NCBI RefSeq assembly: GCF_037101375.1
Contig: NZ_AP029019.1
Location: 4,343,501 to 4,407,500 of the forward strand
DNA: 64,000 nt
From: Acidovorax sp. DW039
GTDB lineage: Bacteria > Pseudomonadota > Gammaproteobacteria > Burkholderiales > Burkholderiaceae_C
Direction of reading: 5' to 3'
Shown: one piece after another, positions 42,879 through 52,250 of the stretch
Layout: the number at the start of each line of letters is the position of its first letter
Numbering within the stretch: the first letter of the stretch is position 1
Notes under the pieces: model-generated
What the model saw: only the letters and a program-made list of their open reading frames with translations
What the model was told of the DNA's origin: nothing
Database searches by the model: none
Made by a program: the position numbers and the translations under genes

Positions 42879-44285
42879 TCATTGCTCCGTCGTGGCATTG
42901 GCAGAGGCGTCTTCAGCCACAGCTGCGTTTGGGGCAGTTTGGGCTTGCGCCGAAGCATTGCGGCTGCCGCCCAGCAACGCTGCGCCGATGAAATCGCCAT
43001 TGGCAGGGGGCGGCGCGATGATGACCTGGATCTTGTCCGAGAGCTTGTCGGCCAGGGTCTTCTGGATCAGCAGCGGATGCTTGGTGACCAGGGCGCCCTC
43101 GCGCGCCATCTGCTCGGCGTTCACCTTGCCAATCCGGTCCATGCGGTAGGCCTCAGCCTCGGCCAGCTTCTGACGTGCGTCTGCCTCGCCGTTGGCTTCA
43201 ATGCGGCGCGCTTGGGCCGCACCTTCCGCGGCCTTCACCCGGGCTACCCGCTCGGCTTCGGCCTCCAGCTGGCGCTGCTCGATCTGGCGCTGCTTGAAGG
43301 GCAGCACATGCTTCATGGCCTCTTCCTGGGCGCGGGCCGCAATCACCTGTTCACGGGCAGCGGCCTCGGCCGCTACTTCGCGGCGCACCTTCTCGGCGGC
43401 AGCGTCCAGTTCGGTTTCCTTGACGCGCTTGTCCTTGAGCTCCAGGGTGTAGCGCATCTTTTCCGAAGCCAGTTCCTCGGCCAGCAGGCTGTCCATGCCC
43501 CGGCGGTACTCGGCGGGCAGATCGACCTTGCCGATCTGGATGCTGCGCAGGGTCACACCATCGGCAGCCAGGCGGGTGCGCAGTTCGGACTCGATGGTCT
43601 GGGCGATCTCTGCGCGCTTGGTCGAGAAAATCTCCCGTACCGTGTAGCGGGCAAACACCTTGTAGACCAGACCTTGCACAGCAGGCTCCACCACGTCCAC
43701 ACCGACGTTTTCAGGAAGGTTCCCTGCCTTCACCGCGGGCGATGCGGGGTCCAGGGCATAGCGCACGCTCAGGTCCAGGCCGAACGACAGGCCTTCCACA
43801 GACTGCAACGGTGCGCTGCCATTGGCCTGCCGCATGGCCTCGGGGCGGTAGCTCTGGTCACGCAGGGAGTAAATGCGAACGGTGTGCAAACCAGGCACTA
43901 CCCATACAGAGCCATCGCGCCACAGGCTGACGCTGCCAGTGAACTGGTTCAGCCTCAGGGCCAGCTCGCCCTGCGCGAGGTGTTGCACGGGCGGGTGGCG
44001 ATACACCATGAGGCCTGCGGCCGCAATGGCCGTGCCCACGGCCAGCCAGCGTACCGTGCGGGCCGTAGGCAAAAGATAAGACCACTGGATGCGGGCGACC
44101 GAGGGCATGGCTCGCTGGGTGCCGGACGCATCGCTGCCTGGAACAGGGTGAGAAGGGCTTGGCGAAGCATCCTGCGCCGTGGCCGATGTTTCGGCATCCA
44201 GAACGGGGTCCGCGCTGTCGCCCTGCAGCGATGGGGATTTGCGACCCTTCAGGGTCTGCACGATGCGGTTCCAGGTGAATTTCAT
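42879..44285 (-). CDS. SPFH/band-7 (prohibitin-like) membrane protein
   Basis: The 468-residue product has a cytoplasmic N-terminal tail with phosphate-like Ser/Pro content, one membrane segment (about 96-112), an SPFH domain (about 120-300, with VWVVPGLHTVRIYSLRDQSY and VREIFSTKRAEIAQTIE) and a long Ala/Glu/Arg coiled coil (about 300-420). SPFH proteins form large ring assemblies in membranes and often influence proteases or membrane organisation. A GAGAGG site precedes the ATG at 44285. It is divergent from a two-component pair across 230 nt, with the SH3-like gene following. Confidence 0.9.
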   Translation of the reverse strand: MKFTWNRIVQTLKGRKSPSLQGDSADPVLDAETSATAQDASPSPSHPVPGSDASGTQRAMPSVARIQWSYLLPTARTVRWLAVGTAIAAAGLMVYRHPPVQHLAQGELALRLNQFTGSVSLWRDGSVWVVPGLHTVRIYSLRDQSYRPEAMRQANGSAPLQSVEGLSFGLDLSVRYALDPASPAVKAGNLPENVGVDVVEPAVQGLVYKVFARYTVREIFSTKRAEIAQTIESELRTRLAADGVTLRSIQIGKVDLPAEYRRGMDSLLAEELASEKMRYTLELKDKRVKETELDAAAEKVRREVAAEAAAREQVIAARAQEEAMKHVLPFKQRQIEQRQLEAEAERVARVKAAEGAAQARRIEANGEADARQKLAEAEAYRMDRIGKVNAEQMAREGALVTKHPLLIQKTLADKLSDKIQVIIAPPPANGDFIGAALLGGSRNASAQAQTAPNAAVAEDASANATTEQ

Positions 44286-44515
44286 GGTGGCCTCTCTTGG
44301 GTGATTGACGGTTTGTTGTCTGTTTCTGGCCATCCCGGGAAGGGCGGCTCATTGAAGACAGATTGTTCGAATTCACCCCGGAAGCAACAATGCGGCACCA
44401 CGGTCATTGCGCTCACACTGGCAGCACGAATGTTCCGACCCCGGAAGAAAAACTCACACCAGGAGGTCTTGCCGGTCGGGATAATGCGTCGATCCCGTCG
44501 CATACAAAGCCTTGC

Positions 44516-45235
44516 ATGACCCGTATTGCCATCGTCGAAGATGACCTGCCCACCAGCAACCAGCTGGCCGGGTGGATTCGCAGTGCCCGCAGCGGCATCG
44601 TGATTGACCAGTGGTTTACCCGCGATGAGGCCGAAGCAGCGCTGGCCCGCGAGCATTACGACGCGGTGGTACTGGACATTGAACTGGGGCGCGAGCGGCA
44701 TGCGGGCGTGGCCCTCATCAACGCCATCAACAAACTGCGCCAGGGCACGCCGGTGCTGGTGGTGTCCGCCATGCCTGCGGCCATTTACCGCAGCATCATG
44801 AAGGCGCTGGACGCCTGGGACTACCTGCAAAAGACGACGTTCGAAGAAGCCGACTTCATCGAAACCTTCCTCGACATTCTGCGGACTACCCAGCGCACCC
44901 CCACAGCCCCGGCGGCGGCCGCAGCGGCACCTGCCGCAGAGCCGCTGGTGCTAGACCCACTATGGCAACGCACTCCCACCTGGCAGGGTGAACGCATCAA
45001 CCTGCCCCTCACGGCCCAGCGCATCCTGGCGACGCTGTACCAGCGGCGGGGCGAAGTGGTGTCTTACGACGAGCTGTTTGAGGTGGTCAAAAGCGGGCGC
45101 AACCGCGACAACGTGCGCAAGCATGTCAGTACCATCCGCGAGGCGCTGCGCGAGGTGGACCCCAGCTTTGAGGGCATTGAAAACGTGCCCATGCGGGGCT
45201 TTCGCTGGGTGGGCCGGGCGGCCTCCCGTGGGTAG
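44516..45235 (+). CDS. OmpR-family response regulator
   Basis: The 239-residue regulator has a receiver (about 1-118; acceptor D54 in VVLDIELG, lysine in YLQKTTF) and a C-terminal winged-helix DNA-binding domain (about 145-235, with LTAQRILATLYQRRGEVVSYDEL and RKHVSTIREALREVDP). An Ala/Pro linker joins them. The start at 44516 is the ATG directly before MTRIAIVEDD. The kinase gene begins 15 nt later. It likely controls its own region and the divergent SPFH gene, but no binding site could be identified. Confidence 0.92.
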   Translation: MTRIAIVEDDLPTSNQLAGWIRSARSGIVIDQWFTRDEAEAALAREHYDAVVLDIELGRERHAGVALINAINKLRQGTPVLVVSAMPAAIYRSIMKALDAWDYLQKTTFEEADFIETFLDILRTTQRTPTAPAAAAAAPAAEPLVLDPLWQRTPTWQGERINLPLTAQRILATLYQRRGEVVSYDELFEVVKSGRNRDNVRKHVSTIREALREVDPSFEGIENVPMRGFRWVGRAASRG

Positions 45236-45250
45236 ACCATTCACACCGCC

Positions 45251-47395
45251 ATGAAACGCCTGCTGCCCTCCAGCCTGGAGCTTCCGCGTCTGGAAATGCC
45301 GCGCCTGGGTTTGCGGGCGTTTCGTCTGCGTATTCTGGTGCGCAGCGTGTTTCTGTTGCTGGCTTTTGCCACCGTGGCGCTCAGCGTGGTGCTGCTGCGA
45401 GAGGAAAAGGAGCGAGCCTGGAAAAGCTACCAGCATGGGTTTGAACGCAGCCAGGCGGAGGTAATGGCGCGGCTGCGTCATCCGTCGGGTCAACTGGCAC
45501 TGCTCAACGCCGGCCACCAGGCCCAAGGGGTCACCCCTCTGGCGCCCTTGCTGCTGCCCTACGCAGCCATTGATTTTGATGATCCGCACAAATCACAGCA
45601 GGCAGTGGAGATGGCGGGCTGCTCGGTGCAGTACCCCGACGGTTCTTCGGTGTGCGCGGCGATCGGCAACAACCCGTACGCCGGGGGCTTCATTTACATC
45701 GTGGGCAGCTTCTATGCGGGTGAGCTGGTGCCGCGCGAGCGCGGGGCATTGGTGCTGGCAGAGGCCCACCGCGCCCGCATCTCGCTGGACATACGGGGCA
45801 CCAGCTACCAGTGGGTCGCACCGTTCGAGGCCATGTCCAGCCTTGGGAGCCCCGGCGGAGCCCGCGGCCGGTTGACCGGGTTTGTGGATACCGGAGCCCC
45901 TCAGCTGGACGTTCGCGCCCGCCCGGTGCGTGACTTTCGCGGCTGGCTCTGGCAAAACGGACAATGCCGCGATGGCAGCACCGTGCGGCCCGACTGCCTG
46001 CGGCGGACCTTCTACTCCGTCCGCCTTCCAGTGGAAGTGTTTCGGGAAGCCCTCTTTCGCAAGGACGAGAAGCTGATCTGGCCCCCCGAAGACCTGGGGC
46101 ACATGCGCCTGCACGTGCAAATGCTGGGTGCCGGGGAGTCGTCTCCCGTGCTGTTTGACAGCAACACTTCGGGCGCGCAACTGACGGCATCGCTGACCGA
46201 GGTTTCCCGCAGTCTGCTGCAGGGGGAGCGGGTGCAGATCCGCAAGATGGGAGCGGATGAGGCTACCGCACTCACCCTCAAGGGTTCGGACGTGCATGCG
46301 GAACCTTCCTCGCCCTGGCTGATTCGCCTGATTGGCTGGCTGCCACTGGACAGCACCGAGCCCCTGCCCGCGGCCCCTGAAGGACTCGACATTCTGGACA
46401 CCCCCACCGGCAACTACGTGGTGAAGTTCACGGGCAACCTGCGCGGCGTGGAACATGGCCTGGCGGCGGTGGCCACGCGCATGTCGTGGTACCTGATGGC
46501 CATGCTGGGGGCCATCGCTCTTGCGTGGTTGATCGTGGAGGTGGGGTTGATACGCCGGGTGACAGCCCTCACGCGCCGCGCGGCTGCTGTGTCGTACAAC
46601 GTGCAACCGGGGCACATCGGACCCCGGCTCGGAGATTTGGATGTGTCCGACCTGCGAGGCTCCGATGAGCTGGGCATTCTGGCCGGAGGCTTGGCCGACC
46701 TGCTGCAGCGGGTCAAAGACGATCTGCAGCGAGAACAGCTACGCGCCCAGCAGGAACGTGACATGTGGCATGCCGTGGGCCACGAGATCATGTCGCCCCT
46801 GCAATCGCTGATGGCCCTGCACGGCCCGGAGACCCCAGGCCACCGCTATGTCCAGCGCATGCAGCAAGCCATTCATGTGCTGTACGGCACCGCCTCGCCA
46901 GCAGAGGCATTGCAGGCCGCCAACGTACCTGAAGGTCGGCTGGATCTGCACGACTTTCTGCGCAACGTGGCCGACAACGCCCACTTTGCGGGGATTCTGG
47001 ATGTGCGGTACGTGCCACCGAACCACACAGCAGGAGCAGTCATCGTGCGGGCGGACGAGTTTGCGCTGGAGGATGTGGTGACGCACATCCTGCGCAATGC
47101 AGACCGCTACCGGCCTGCAGGCACGCCCATCACGCTCAGCCTGACTGCATCGGAATCCACCGCCAGCGCTACCCTGCACAACCAGGGCTCCACCATCGCG
47201 GAAGACCTGCTGGAGCGGATTTTTGAACTGGGGGTGTCAGACCCCAGCCTGCCCCTTCCTGCCGGAGAAGGAGAGCACAGAGGCCAAGGCCTTTTTGTGG
47301 CCAAAACCTATATGGCCAAGATGGGGGGCACGATCAACGCCCGCAACACCGACGATGGCGTGGCGTTCGTGCTGACCTTTCAGCGGCTCGGGTAA
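45251..47395 (+). CDS. Membrane sensor histidine kinase
   Basis: The 714-residue kinase has a membrane segment near 27-48, a large periplasmic region (about 50-410) and a second segment near 412-435. A HAMP-like stretch follows. The phospho-acceptor box is degenerate: H511 lies in AVGHEIMSPLQSL instead of the usual SHELRTPL. The ATP-binding domain has HILRNADRYRP for the N box and GQGLFVAK for the G2 box, with an intervening FELGVS segment. The periplasmic part has no recognisable sensor family and includes four cysteines. It is encoded with the OmpR-type regulator and opposite the SPFH/SH3 pair. Confidence 0.88.
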   Translation: MKRLLPSSLELPRLEMPRLGLRAFRLRILVRSVFLLLAFATVALSVVLLREEKERAWKSYQHGFERSQAEVMARLRHPSGQLALLNAGHQAQGVTPLAPLLLPYAAIDFDDPHKSQQAVEMAGCSVQYPDGSSVCAAIGNNPYAGGFIYIVGSFYAGELVPRERGALVLAEAHRARISLDIRGTSYQWVAPFEAMSSLGSPGGARGRLTGFVDTGAPQLDVRARPVRDFRGWLWQNGQCRDGSTVRPDCLRRTFYSVRLPVEVFREALFRKDEKLIWPPEDLGHMRLHVQMLGAGESSPVLFDSNTSGAQLTASLTEVSRSLLQGERVQIRKMGADEATALTLKGSDVHAEPSSPWLIRLIGWLPLDSTEPLPAAPEGLDILDTPTGNYVVKFTGNLRGVEHGLAAVATRMSWYLMAMLGAIALAWLIVEVGLIRRVTALTRRAAAVSYNVQPGHIGPRLGDLDVSDLRGSDELGILAGGLADLLQRVKDDLQREQLRAQQERDMWHAVGHEIMSPLQSLMALHGPETPGHRYVQRMQQAIHVLYGTASPAEALQAANVPEGRLDLHDFLRNVADNAHFAGILDVRYVPPNHTAGAVIVRADEFALEDVVTHILRNADRYRPAGTPITLSLTASESTASATLHNQGSTIAEDLLERIFELGVSDPSLPLPAGEGEHRGQGLFVAKTYMAKMGGTINARNTDDGVAFVLTFQRLG

Positions 47396-47444
47396 GCCCC
47401 ACCGAAGGGGGGAACGCTTCCCGAGGCGCCACTCCCTGAAAGGC

Positions 47445-48128
47445 TCAGGCGGCCAGCTGGGCACGCATGGCGTCGATCACGCCCTTGTAGTCCGGTTTGC
47501 CGAAGATGGCGCTGCCCGCCACGAAGGTGTCGGCACCGGCATCGGCCACGCGGCGGATGTTGTCGGCCTTGATACCGCCGTCCACTTCCAGGCGAATGTC
47601 CTTGCCCGAGGCGTCGATGCGCTTGCGCACGGCTTCGATCTTGCGCAAGGCAGAGTCAATGAAGCTCTGGCCGCCAAAACCGGGGTTCACGCTCATGATG
47701 AGGATGAGGTCGATGTCCTCGATCACCCAGTCCAGCACATCCAGCGGCTCTGCGGGGTTGAACACCAGACCGGGCTTCACGCCCTTGGAGCGGATGGCCT
47801 GGATGCTGCGGTGCACGTGGCCCGAGGCGTCAGGGTGAAAGCTGATGTAATCCGCACCCGCTTCGGCAAACGCGGCGGCCAGTGCATCCACGGGCTGGAT
47901 CATCAAGTGCACATCAATCGGCACGGCCACACCCGCAGGGGTTTTGGCGTGGGGCTTCAGCGCCTGGCACACCATGGGGCCAAAGGTGAGGTTGGGCACG
48001 TAATGGTTGTCCATCACGTCGAAATGGATCCAGTCGGCGCCAGCGGCAATCACGTTGCGCACCTCTTCGCCCAGACGGGCAAAGTCGGCAGAAAGGATGG
48101 AAGGGGCGATGCGGTATGTGGGGCTCAT
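47445..48128 (-). CDS. rpe: Ribulose-phosphate 3-epimerase
   Basis: The 227-residue TIM barrel interconverts ribulose 5-phosphate and xylulose 5-phosphate in the pentose phosphate and Calvin pathways. Motifs are intact: [38 protein letters not shown] and EVDGGIK, which supply the metal ligands (His and Asp) and the phosphate loop. The ATG at 48128 is used; upstream in-frame sequence is a shadow of the apaG leader. It is convergent with the sensor kinase gene, 49 nt apart. Confidence 0.96.
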   Translation of the reverse strand: MSPTYRIAPSILSADFARLGEEVRNVIAAGADWIHFDVMDNHYVPNLTFGPMVCQALKPHAKTPAGVAVPIDVHLMIQPVDALAAAFAEAGADYISFHPDASGHVHRSIQAIRSKGVKPGLVFNPAEPLDVLDWVIEDIDLILIMSVNPGFGGQSFIDSALRKIEAVRKRIDASGKDIRLEVDGGIKADNIRRVADAGADTFVAGSAIFGKPDYKGVIDAMRAQLAA

Positions 48129-48217
48129 ACCCCCGATTGTCTCAAAGCTCGGCCTGCATGGGGTTTTCGGGGTGACCCGCCGCCACAAAACCTGACTGCA
48201 CGGTTACCATCCGCCCC

Positions 48218-48625
48218 ATGCCAAAGTACCAGTTTGCGGTAGAAGTTGTGCCCGAATACCTGCCCGAGCAATCCGAGCCCGAGCAGGAGGTTTTCAGCTT
48301 CGCCTACACCATCACGATCACCAACACCGGCGATGCGCCCGGACAGCTCATTTCGCGCCACTGGATCATCAGCGACGCGCGGGGCCATACCGAGGAAGTC
48401 AAAGGTCTGGGCGTGGTGGGGCACCAGCCCCTGCTCAAGCCGGGCGAGTCGTTCCAGTACACCAGCGGGTGCCGCCTGCGCACGGCCAGCGGCACCATGC
48501 ACGGCACATTCCACTGCGTGGCTGAAGACGGGGAGCCGTTTGACACCCCCGTGCCCCTGTTCGTGCTGGAGGCCATCCACCACGGCCCTTCCGGCCAACC
48601 CTTGGGTGGAAGGGTTCTGCATTGA
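48218..48625 (+). CDS. apaG: ApaG domain protein (CO2+/Mg2+ efflux protein family)
   Basis: The 135-residue protein is a single ApaG fibronectin-like domain, with FSFAYTITITNTGD, SRHWIISDARG, VVGHQPLLKPGESFQYTSG and a C-terminal GTFHCVAEDGEPFD. In other bacteria ApaG is linked to Co2+ tolerance and to the ksgA-apaH genes, but its biochemical role is unsettled. Here it is divergent from rpe and its stop codon overlaps the TTG start of the next gene (TTGA). Confidence 0.95.
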   Translation: MPKYQFAVEVVPEYLPEQSEPEQEVFSFAYTITITNTGDAPGQLISRHWIISDARGHTEEVKGLGVVGHQPLLKPGESFQYTSGCRLRTASGTMHGTFHCVAEDGEPFDTPVPLFVLEAIHHGPSGQPLGGRVLH

Positions 48626-50601
48626 GCCGACCGACCGATCTCGCAGAAATCCTGACGGCACTGCAGCCGCAGGCAGACCTGGCCCGCCGCCACCTGTGGC
48701 TGATTCATTTGCTGGACTGGGTGCGGGGCAAGCGCGATTCAGTGCCTGCAGCGGTAGCCCGATTCCAGCTCTTTCTGGACGCGGTCGAAGCGCGACCAGA
48801 GCTGCAAGCCAGATTGAGAGCGTGGTGGGCCCAGCTCATGCATACGGTGGACATCACCACCTTGCTCGCAGATTTTGGATTTGCGCCTCGCACAGCGCTG
48901 ATGAGCGAACTGGCCGCACGCCTGCGCACCAAGTGGCTGCCTGGCACGCCTGACACCATTGACGCCTCAGAACTGTTCGTACTGGCCATGCCCCACGCGT
49001 TCGACGCGCAGTGGGTGGGGGCGCTGGACGAATCGCAGCTTGACCGACTGGCGCGGCTGCTGGAGCCCATGGAAGAAGGCGGCCTCTCCCCCTGGCACAA
49101 GGCACTGCTCAACGCCATGACCTATTGCGCTGGGCAGATTCTCTCCACCGGCTTCGCGCCCGAACTGCGCCTGCGCATGAGCGAAGCCGCCCGCGATGCC
49201 CAGCCGTTCCACGCCCTCATCCGCGACGTGGAGAGCCTGCGGATAGAGGTGCAGCATGCCCTGCGCACGCCAGACCGCTTGAACGATGCAGCACAGCGCC
49301 TGCGCGAACGTCTGGAAGCCTGCCGCGCCGCAGCCTCCACGGTCTACACCCATTTTGAGGACAACGGTATCTCGGTGGGACTGGTCTTTCGCCTGAGGCA
49401 GCTGCGTGAGCGCATCCTGCGGGTGCGGCTGCTGCTGGACTGCCTGCTGTCGCCCAAGCCCGCGCTCGCCGCGGCCCGGCTGATGACTACCCTGGTACAG
49501 GTGGGGCAAGAGCGCCGCAGCCTGCGGGCGCTGCTGGCGTCCAACTCGTCGCTGGTGGCCGCCAAGGTGGCCGAGCGCAGCGCAGAAACGGGTGAGCACT
49601 ACATCACCCGCACCCCGGCAGAGTACCGGTCCATGGTCCGCAAGGCGGCAGGCGGGGGGCTGGTGATTGCCTTCACAACGCTGGCCAAGTTTGCGCTGTA
49701 TGCGCTGGCGCTCTCTGCATTCTGGGCAGGCTTTTGGGCGGGGTTCAACTACGCCGTGAGCTTTGTGCTGGTGCAGTTGCTGCACTTCACCGTAGCCACT
49801 AAGCAACCAGCCATGACGGCACCCGCCATGGCCGCCAAGCTCAAGGAGCTGGGCTCAGGAGAAGCCATCGAGTCCTTTGTGGACGAGATCACCCATCTGG
49901 TGCGCTCGCAGGTCGCAGCGGTGCTGGGCAATGTGCTGGTGGTGTATCCGGTCGTGCTGGGCATCTCGCTGCTGATGCTCCATACCTTTGGGCAGACACC
50001 CATCGGCGAAAAGCAGGCCTTGCATGTGCTGGAGTCCCTGCACCTGCTTGGTCCGTCCGTGTTTTTTGCAGCGTTCACCGGCGTGCTGCTGTTCGCCTCC
50101 AGCATCATTGCGGGCTGGGCTGAGAACTGGTTTGTGCTGGCCCGGCTGGACTCGGCCATCCAGTACAACCCACGGCTGACCCACCTGCTGGGCGAGCCCC
50201 GCGCCGCCCGCTGGGCCCAATTCCTGCGGGACAACATCTCGGGCTTTGCGGCCAATATTTCCCTGGGCTTCATGCTGGGGCTGGTGCCCGTCATTGCCAC
50301 CTTCTTCGGCCTGGGGCTGGATGTGCGGCACGTCACCCTGTCCGCGGGCCAGATCGGTGCAGCCAGCGCCGCGCTGGGGCCCGCCGTGCTGCACATGCCC
50401 GCCTTCTGGTGGGCCGTGGCTACGTTGCCCTTGCTGGGCGCGTTCAATGTGGGGGTGAGCTTCTATTTCGCTTTCAGCGTGGCCATGCGTGCGCGCAATG
50501 TCAGTGGAGTGGATCGTTCGCTGATTTACGCCGCCATTCGCAAGCGCCTGCGCACGGCCCCCCTGAGCTTCTTTGTGCCCGCACGCCCCACAGCTCCGTA
50601 G
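48622..50601 (+). CDS. Gcr-family ('site-specific recombinase') membrane protein
   Basis: The 659-residue product resembles the Gcr family first named in Neisseria. The N-terminal 340 residues are soluble and helical; the C-terminal part has about six hydrophobic segments (for example GLVIAFTTLAKFALYALALS and GNVLVVYPVVLGISLLMLH). I see no tyrosine- or serine-recombinase catalytic motif, so the family name should not be read as a proven activity. The start is a TTG that overlaps the apaG stop, implying translational coupling with apaG. Confidence 0.8.
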   Translation: MSRPTDLAEILTALQPQADLARRHLWLIHLLDWVRGKRDSVPAAVARFQLFLDAVEARPELQARLRAWWAQLMHTVDITTLLADFGFAPRTALMSELAARLRTKWLPGTPDTIDASELFVLAMPHAFDAQWVGALDESQLDRLARLLEPMEEGGLSPWHKALLNAMTYCAGQILSTGFAPELRLRMSEAARDAQPFHALIRDVESLRIEVQHALRTPDRLNDAAQRLRERLEACRAAASTVYTHFEDNGISVGLVFRLRQLRERILRVRLLLDCLLSPKPALAAARLMTTLVQVGQERRSLRALLASNSSLVAAKVAERSAETGEHYITRTPAEYRSMVRKAAGGGLVIAFTTLAKFALYALALSAFWAGFWAGFNYAVSFVLVQLLHFTVATKQPAMTAPAMAAKLKELGSGEAIESFVDEITHLVRSQVAAVLGNVLVVYPVVLGISLLMLHTFGQTPIGEKQALHVLESLHLLGPSVFFAAFTGVLLFASSIIAGWAENWFVLARLDSAIQYNPRLTHLLGEPRAARWAQFLRDNISGFAANISLGFMLGLVPVIATFFGLGLDVRHVTLSAGQIGAASAALGPAVLHMPAFWWAVATLPLLGAFNVGVSFYFAFSVAMRARNVSGVDRSLIYAAIRKRLRTAPLSFFVPARPTAP

Positions 50602-50993
50602 CTCGATAGACATCGTTGGCTCAATTCCCGGGTCTGTCCTACACAGCCATCATGTTTCAGCAGGTAAATTGAGGCGTGGCCTCAATCGCCTGTTGAAATT
50701 CACGAGGGGAATCAATTCAAGGAGACAAGGAGAAGATCTGCGCTCCCTCTGCTCCTGCAACCTGTAGCCCTGCTGCAGCCTGCCATGCTTCATGGACCGG
50801 CCTCCAGCGGGCGCGCAGTGGCGCTGTGCGCCTCCTTCTCCCTTCGCGAACGCTCCCTCAGGCGATTACCGCATGTGGATGCCATGGCATGCACCGGGGC
50901 CATGGTGCGTTGAGGCAGGTGGCTTGCCGCCTTCAACAGCGCATCGTTTCTCAACCTCAGGGCCCTGCCCTTTGTCACACGAGGTCGCATGAC
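50602..50993. other. 392-nt intergenic region with an 8-bp hairpin
   Basis: This gap separates the Gcr-type gene and the antiporter. The clearest structure is ATTGAGGC-gtg-GCCTCAAT at 50668-50686, an 8-bp stem without a U-run, possibly a 3' end for the upstream gene. Purine-rich AAGGAGACAAGGAG follows near 50718 but no convincing reading frame starts after it. I see no RNA gene here. The antiporter promoter must lie in the distal part. Confidence 0.45.
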
Positions 50994-52250
50994 ATGAATG
51001 AACTTTTTGGTTTCTGGTCGCAATGGCTGCGGCCATCGGCGGGCCTTCCCACGGTGCAATGGTCGCTGCTGCTGGCGGCTGCCGCCGTCGTGGGTTACCT
51101 GTGCCAGCGGCACACCGGGTTGCCCAAAGTGGTGGGTTATACGCTGGTGGGCACGCTGGCAGGCCTGGCGGGCTTCAACGGTGCCGTCTGGCCCTTGCAG
51201 GGCATTGGCCTGTTCCTGGTGGAGCTGGGCATTGCCATCGTGCTGTTTGAGTGCGGGGGGCGCATTTCACTGCGCTGGTTCCGGCACAACCCCATGGTCC
51301 TGGTGCAGAGCATTGCCGAATCGGCCCTGACCTACTTTGCCGTGTACTGGACGCTGGTGTGGCTGGACCAGCCCACGCAGGTGGCTGGCCCATTGGCCCT
51401 GGTGGCCCTGGCAGCATCACCCGCGGTGCTGACGCGCGTGGTGGCCGATACGCGGGCCGCAGGCCCGGTGACGGAGCGGGCGGTGGTGCTGGCCACGCTG
51501 TCCACCCTGTACGCACTGACGCTGGGCTCGGCCTGGTCCGAGCAGATGAACCGGCATGCGGCCACCCTGCTGGATGCGATCTCTCCCGCAGTGGTCGTGC
51601 TGGGTGTCTCCATCCTGGTAGCAGCCGTGCTAACGCTGGTGCTGCGCATGGCGCTGCGGTTCATGAGCCCCACCAGCGAAAACACCTCCATGCTGCTGCT
51701 GGCGCTGATTGCCGCAGGGTCTACAGTGGCTTCCCACATGGGTGGATCGGCCCCGCTGGCTGCGCTGCTGGCAGGCATTCTGCTCAAGCAGCTCAATCCG
51801 CGCCCCTGGGCTTGGCCACGGCAGCTGGGCAACGCATCCTCGCTGCTCACCATGCTGATGTTTGTGCTGGTTTCCACCGTGGCCGCGCAGGCCGACTGGA
51901 GCGGGCCGGTGGCAGGCGCTGTGCTGGCCCTTATTGGCGTGCGGCTGGTGGCCAAGGCGCTGGGCGTGGCCATTGGCAACGTGGGTAGCGGTGCCAGCTG
52001 GCGCCAGGCCCTGTGGGTCGGTTGCGCCATGACGCCCATGTCTTCCATTGCCTTGCTGATTGCATCGCAGTTCGTGGTGGCCTCGCCGTCCACGGGCTAC
52101 CGTATTGCCAGCATCGCACTGCCTGCCATCTTGCTGATGGAGATTCTGGGGGCCGTGATTGCCACTGTGGCCATCTACCGCGCAGGCGAAAGTTCCAAAC
52201 CCTGGGCCCCGCTGCAGCGTGGCCGTGCCGGAGAATCCAATGAGTCTTGA
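50994..52250 (+). CDS. CPA2-type cation/proton antiporter
   Basis: The 418-residue membrane protein has about 12 hydrophobic segments. It resembles the RosB/KefB membrane domain, with [16 protein letters not shown] and [19 protein letters not shown] in the first third and [16 protein letters not shown] in the last third. Such carriers exchange Na+ or K+ for protons. There is no C-terminal TrkA-N nucleotide-binding domain, so it is not a full Kef channel. The ATG at 50994 has GAGG at a wide spacing. The last 11 nt overlap the start of the next gene, so the two are translated together. Confidence 0.85.
   Translation: MNELFGFWSQWLRPSAGLPTVQWSLLLAAAAVVGYLCQRHTGLPKVVGYTLVGTLAGLAGFNGAVWPLQGIGLFLVELGIAIVLFECGGRISLRWFRHNPMVLVQSIAESALTYFAVYWTLVWLDQPTQVAGPLALVALAASPAVLTRVVADTRAAGPVTERAVVLATLSTLYALTLGSAWSEQMNRHAATLLDAISPAVVVLGVSILVAAVLTLVLRMALRFMSPTSENTSMLLLALIAAGSTVASHMGGSAPLAALLAGILLKQLNPRPWAWPRQLGNASSLLTMLMFVLVSTVAAQADWSGPVAGAVLALIGVRLVAKALGVAIGNVGSGASWRQALWVGCAMTPMSSIALLIASQFVVASPSTGYRIASIALPAILLMEILGAVIATVAIYRAGESSKPWAPLQRGRAGESNES

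Noticed and set aside
48622..50601. Reading the Gcr-type gene as an active site-specific recombinase
   Set aside because: No catalytic tyrosine or serine recombinase motif is visible, the C-terminal half is membrane-spanning, and no inverted or att-like sites flank it.
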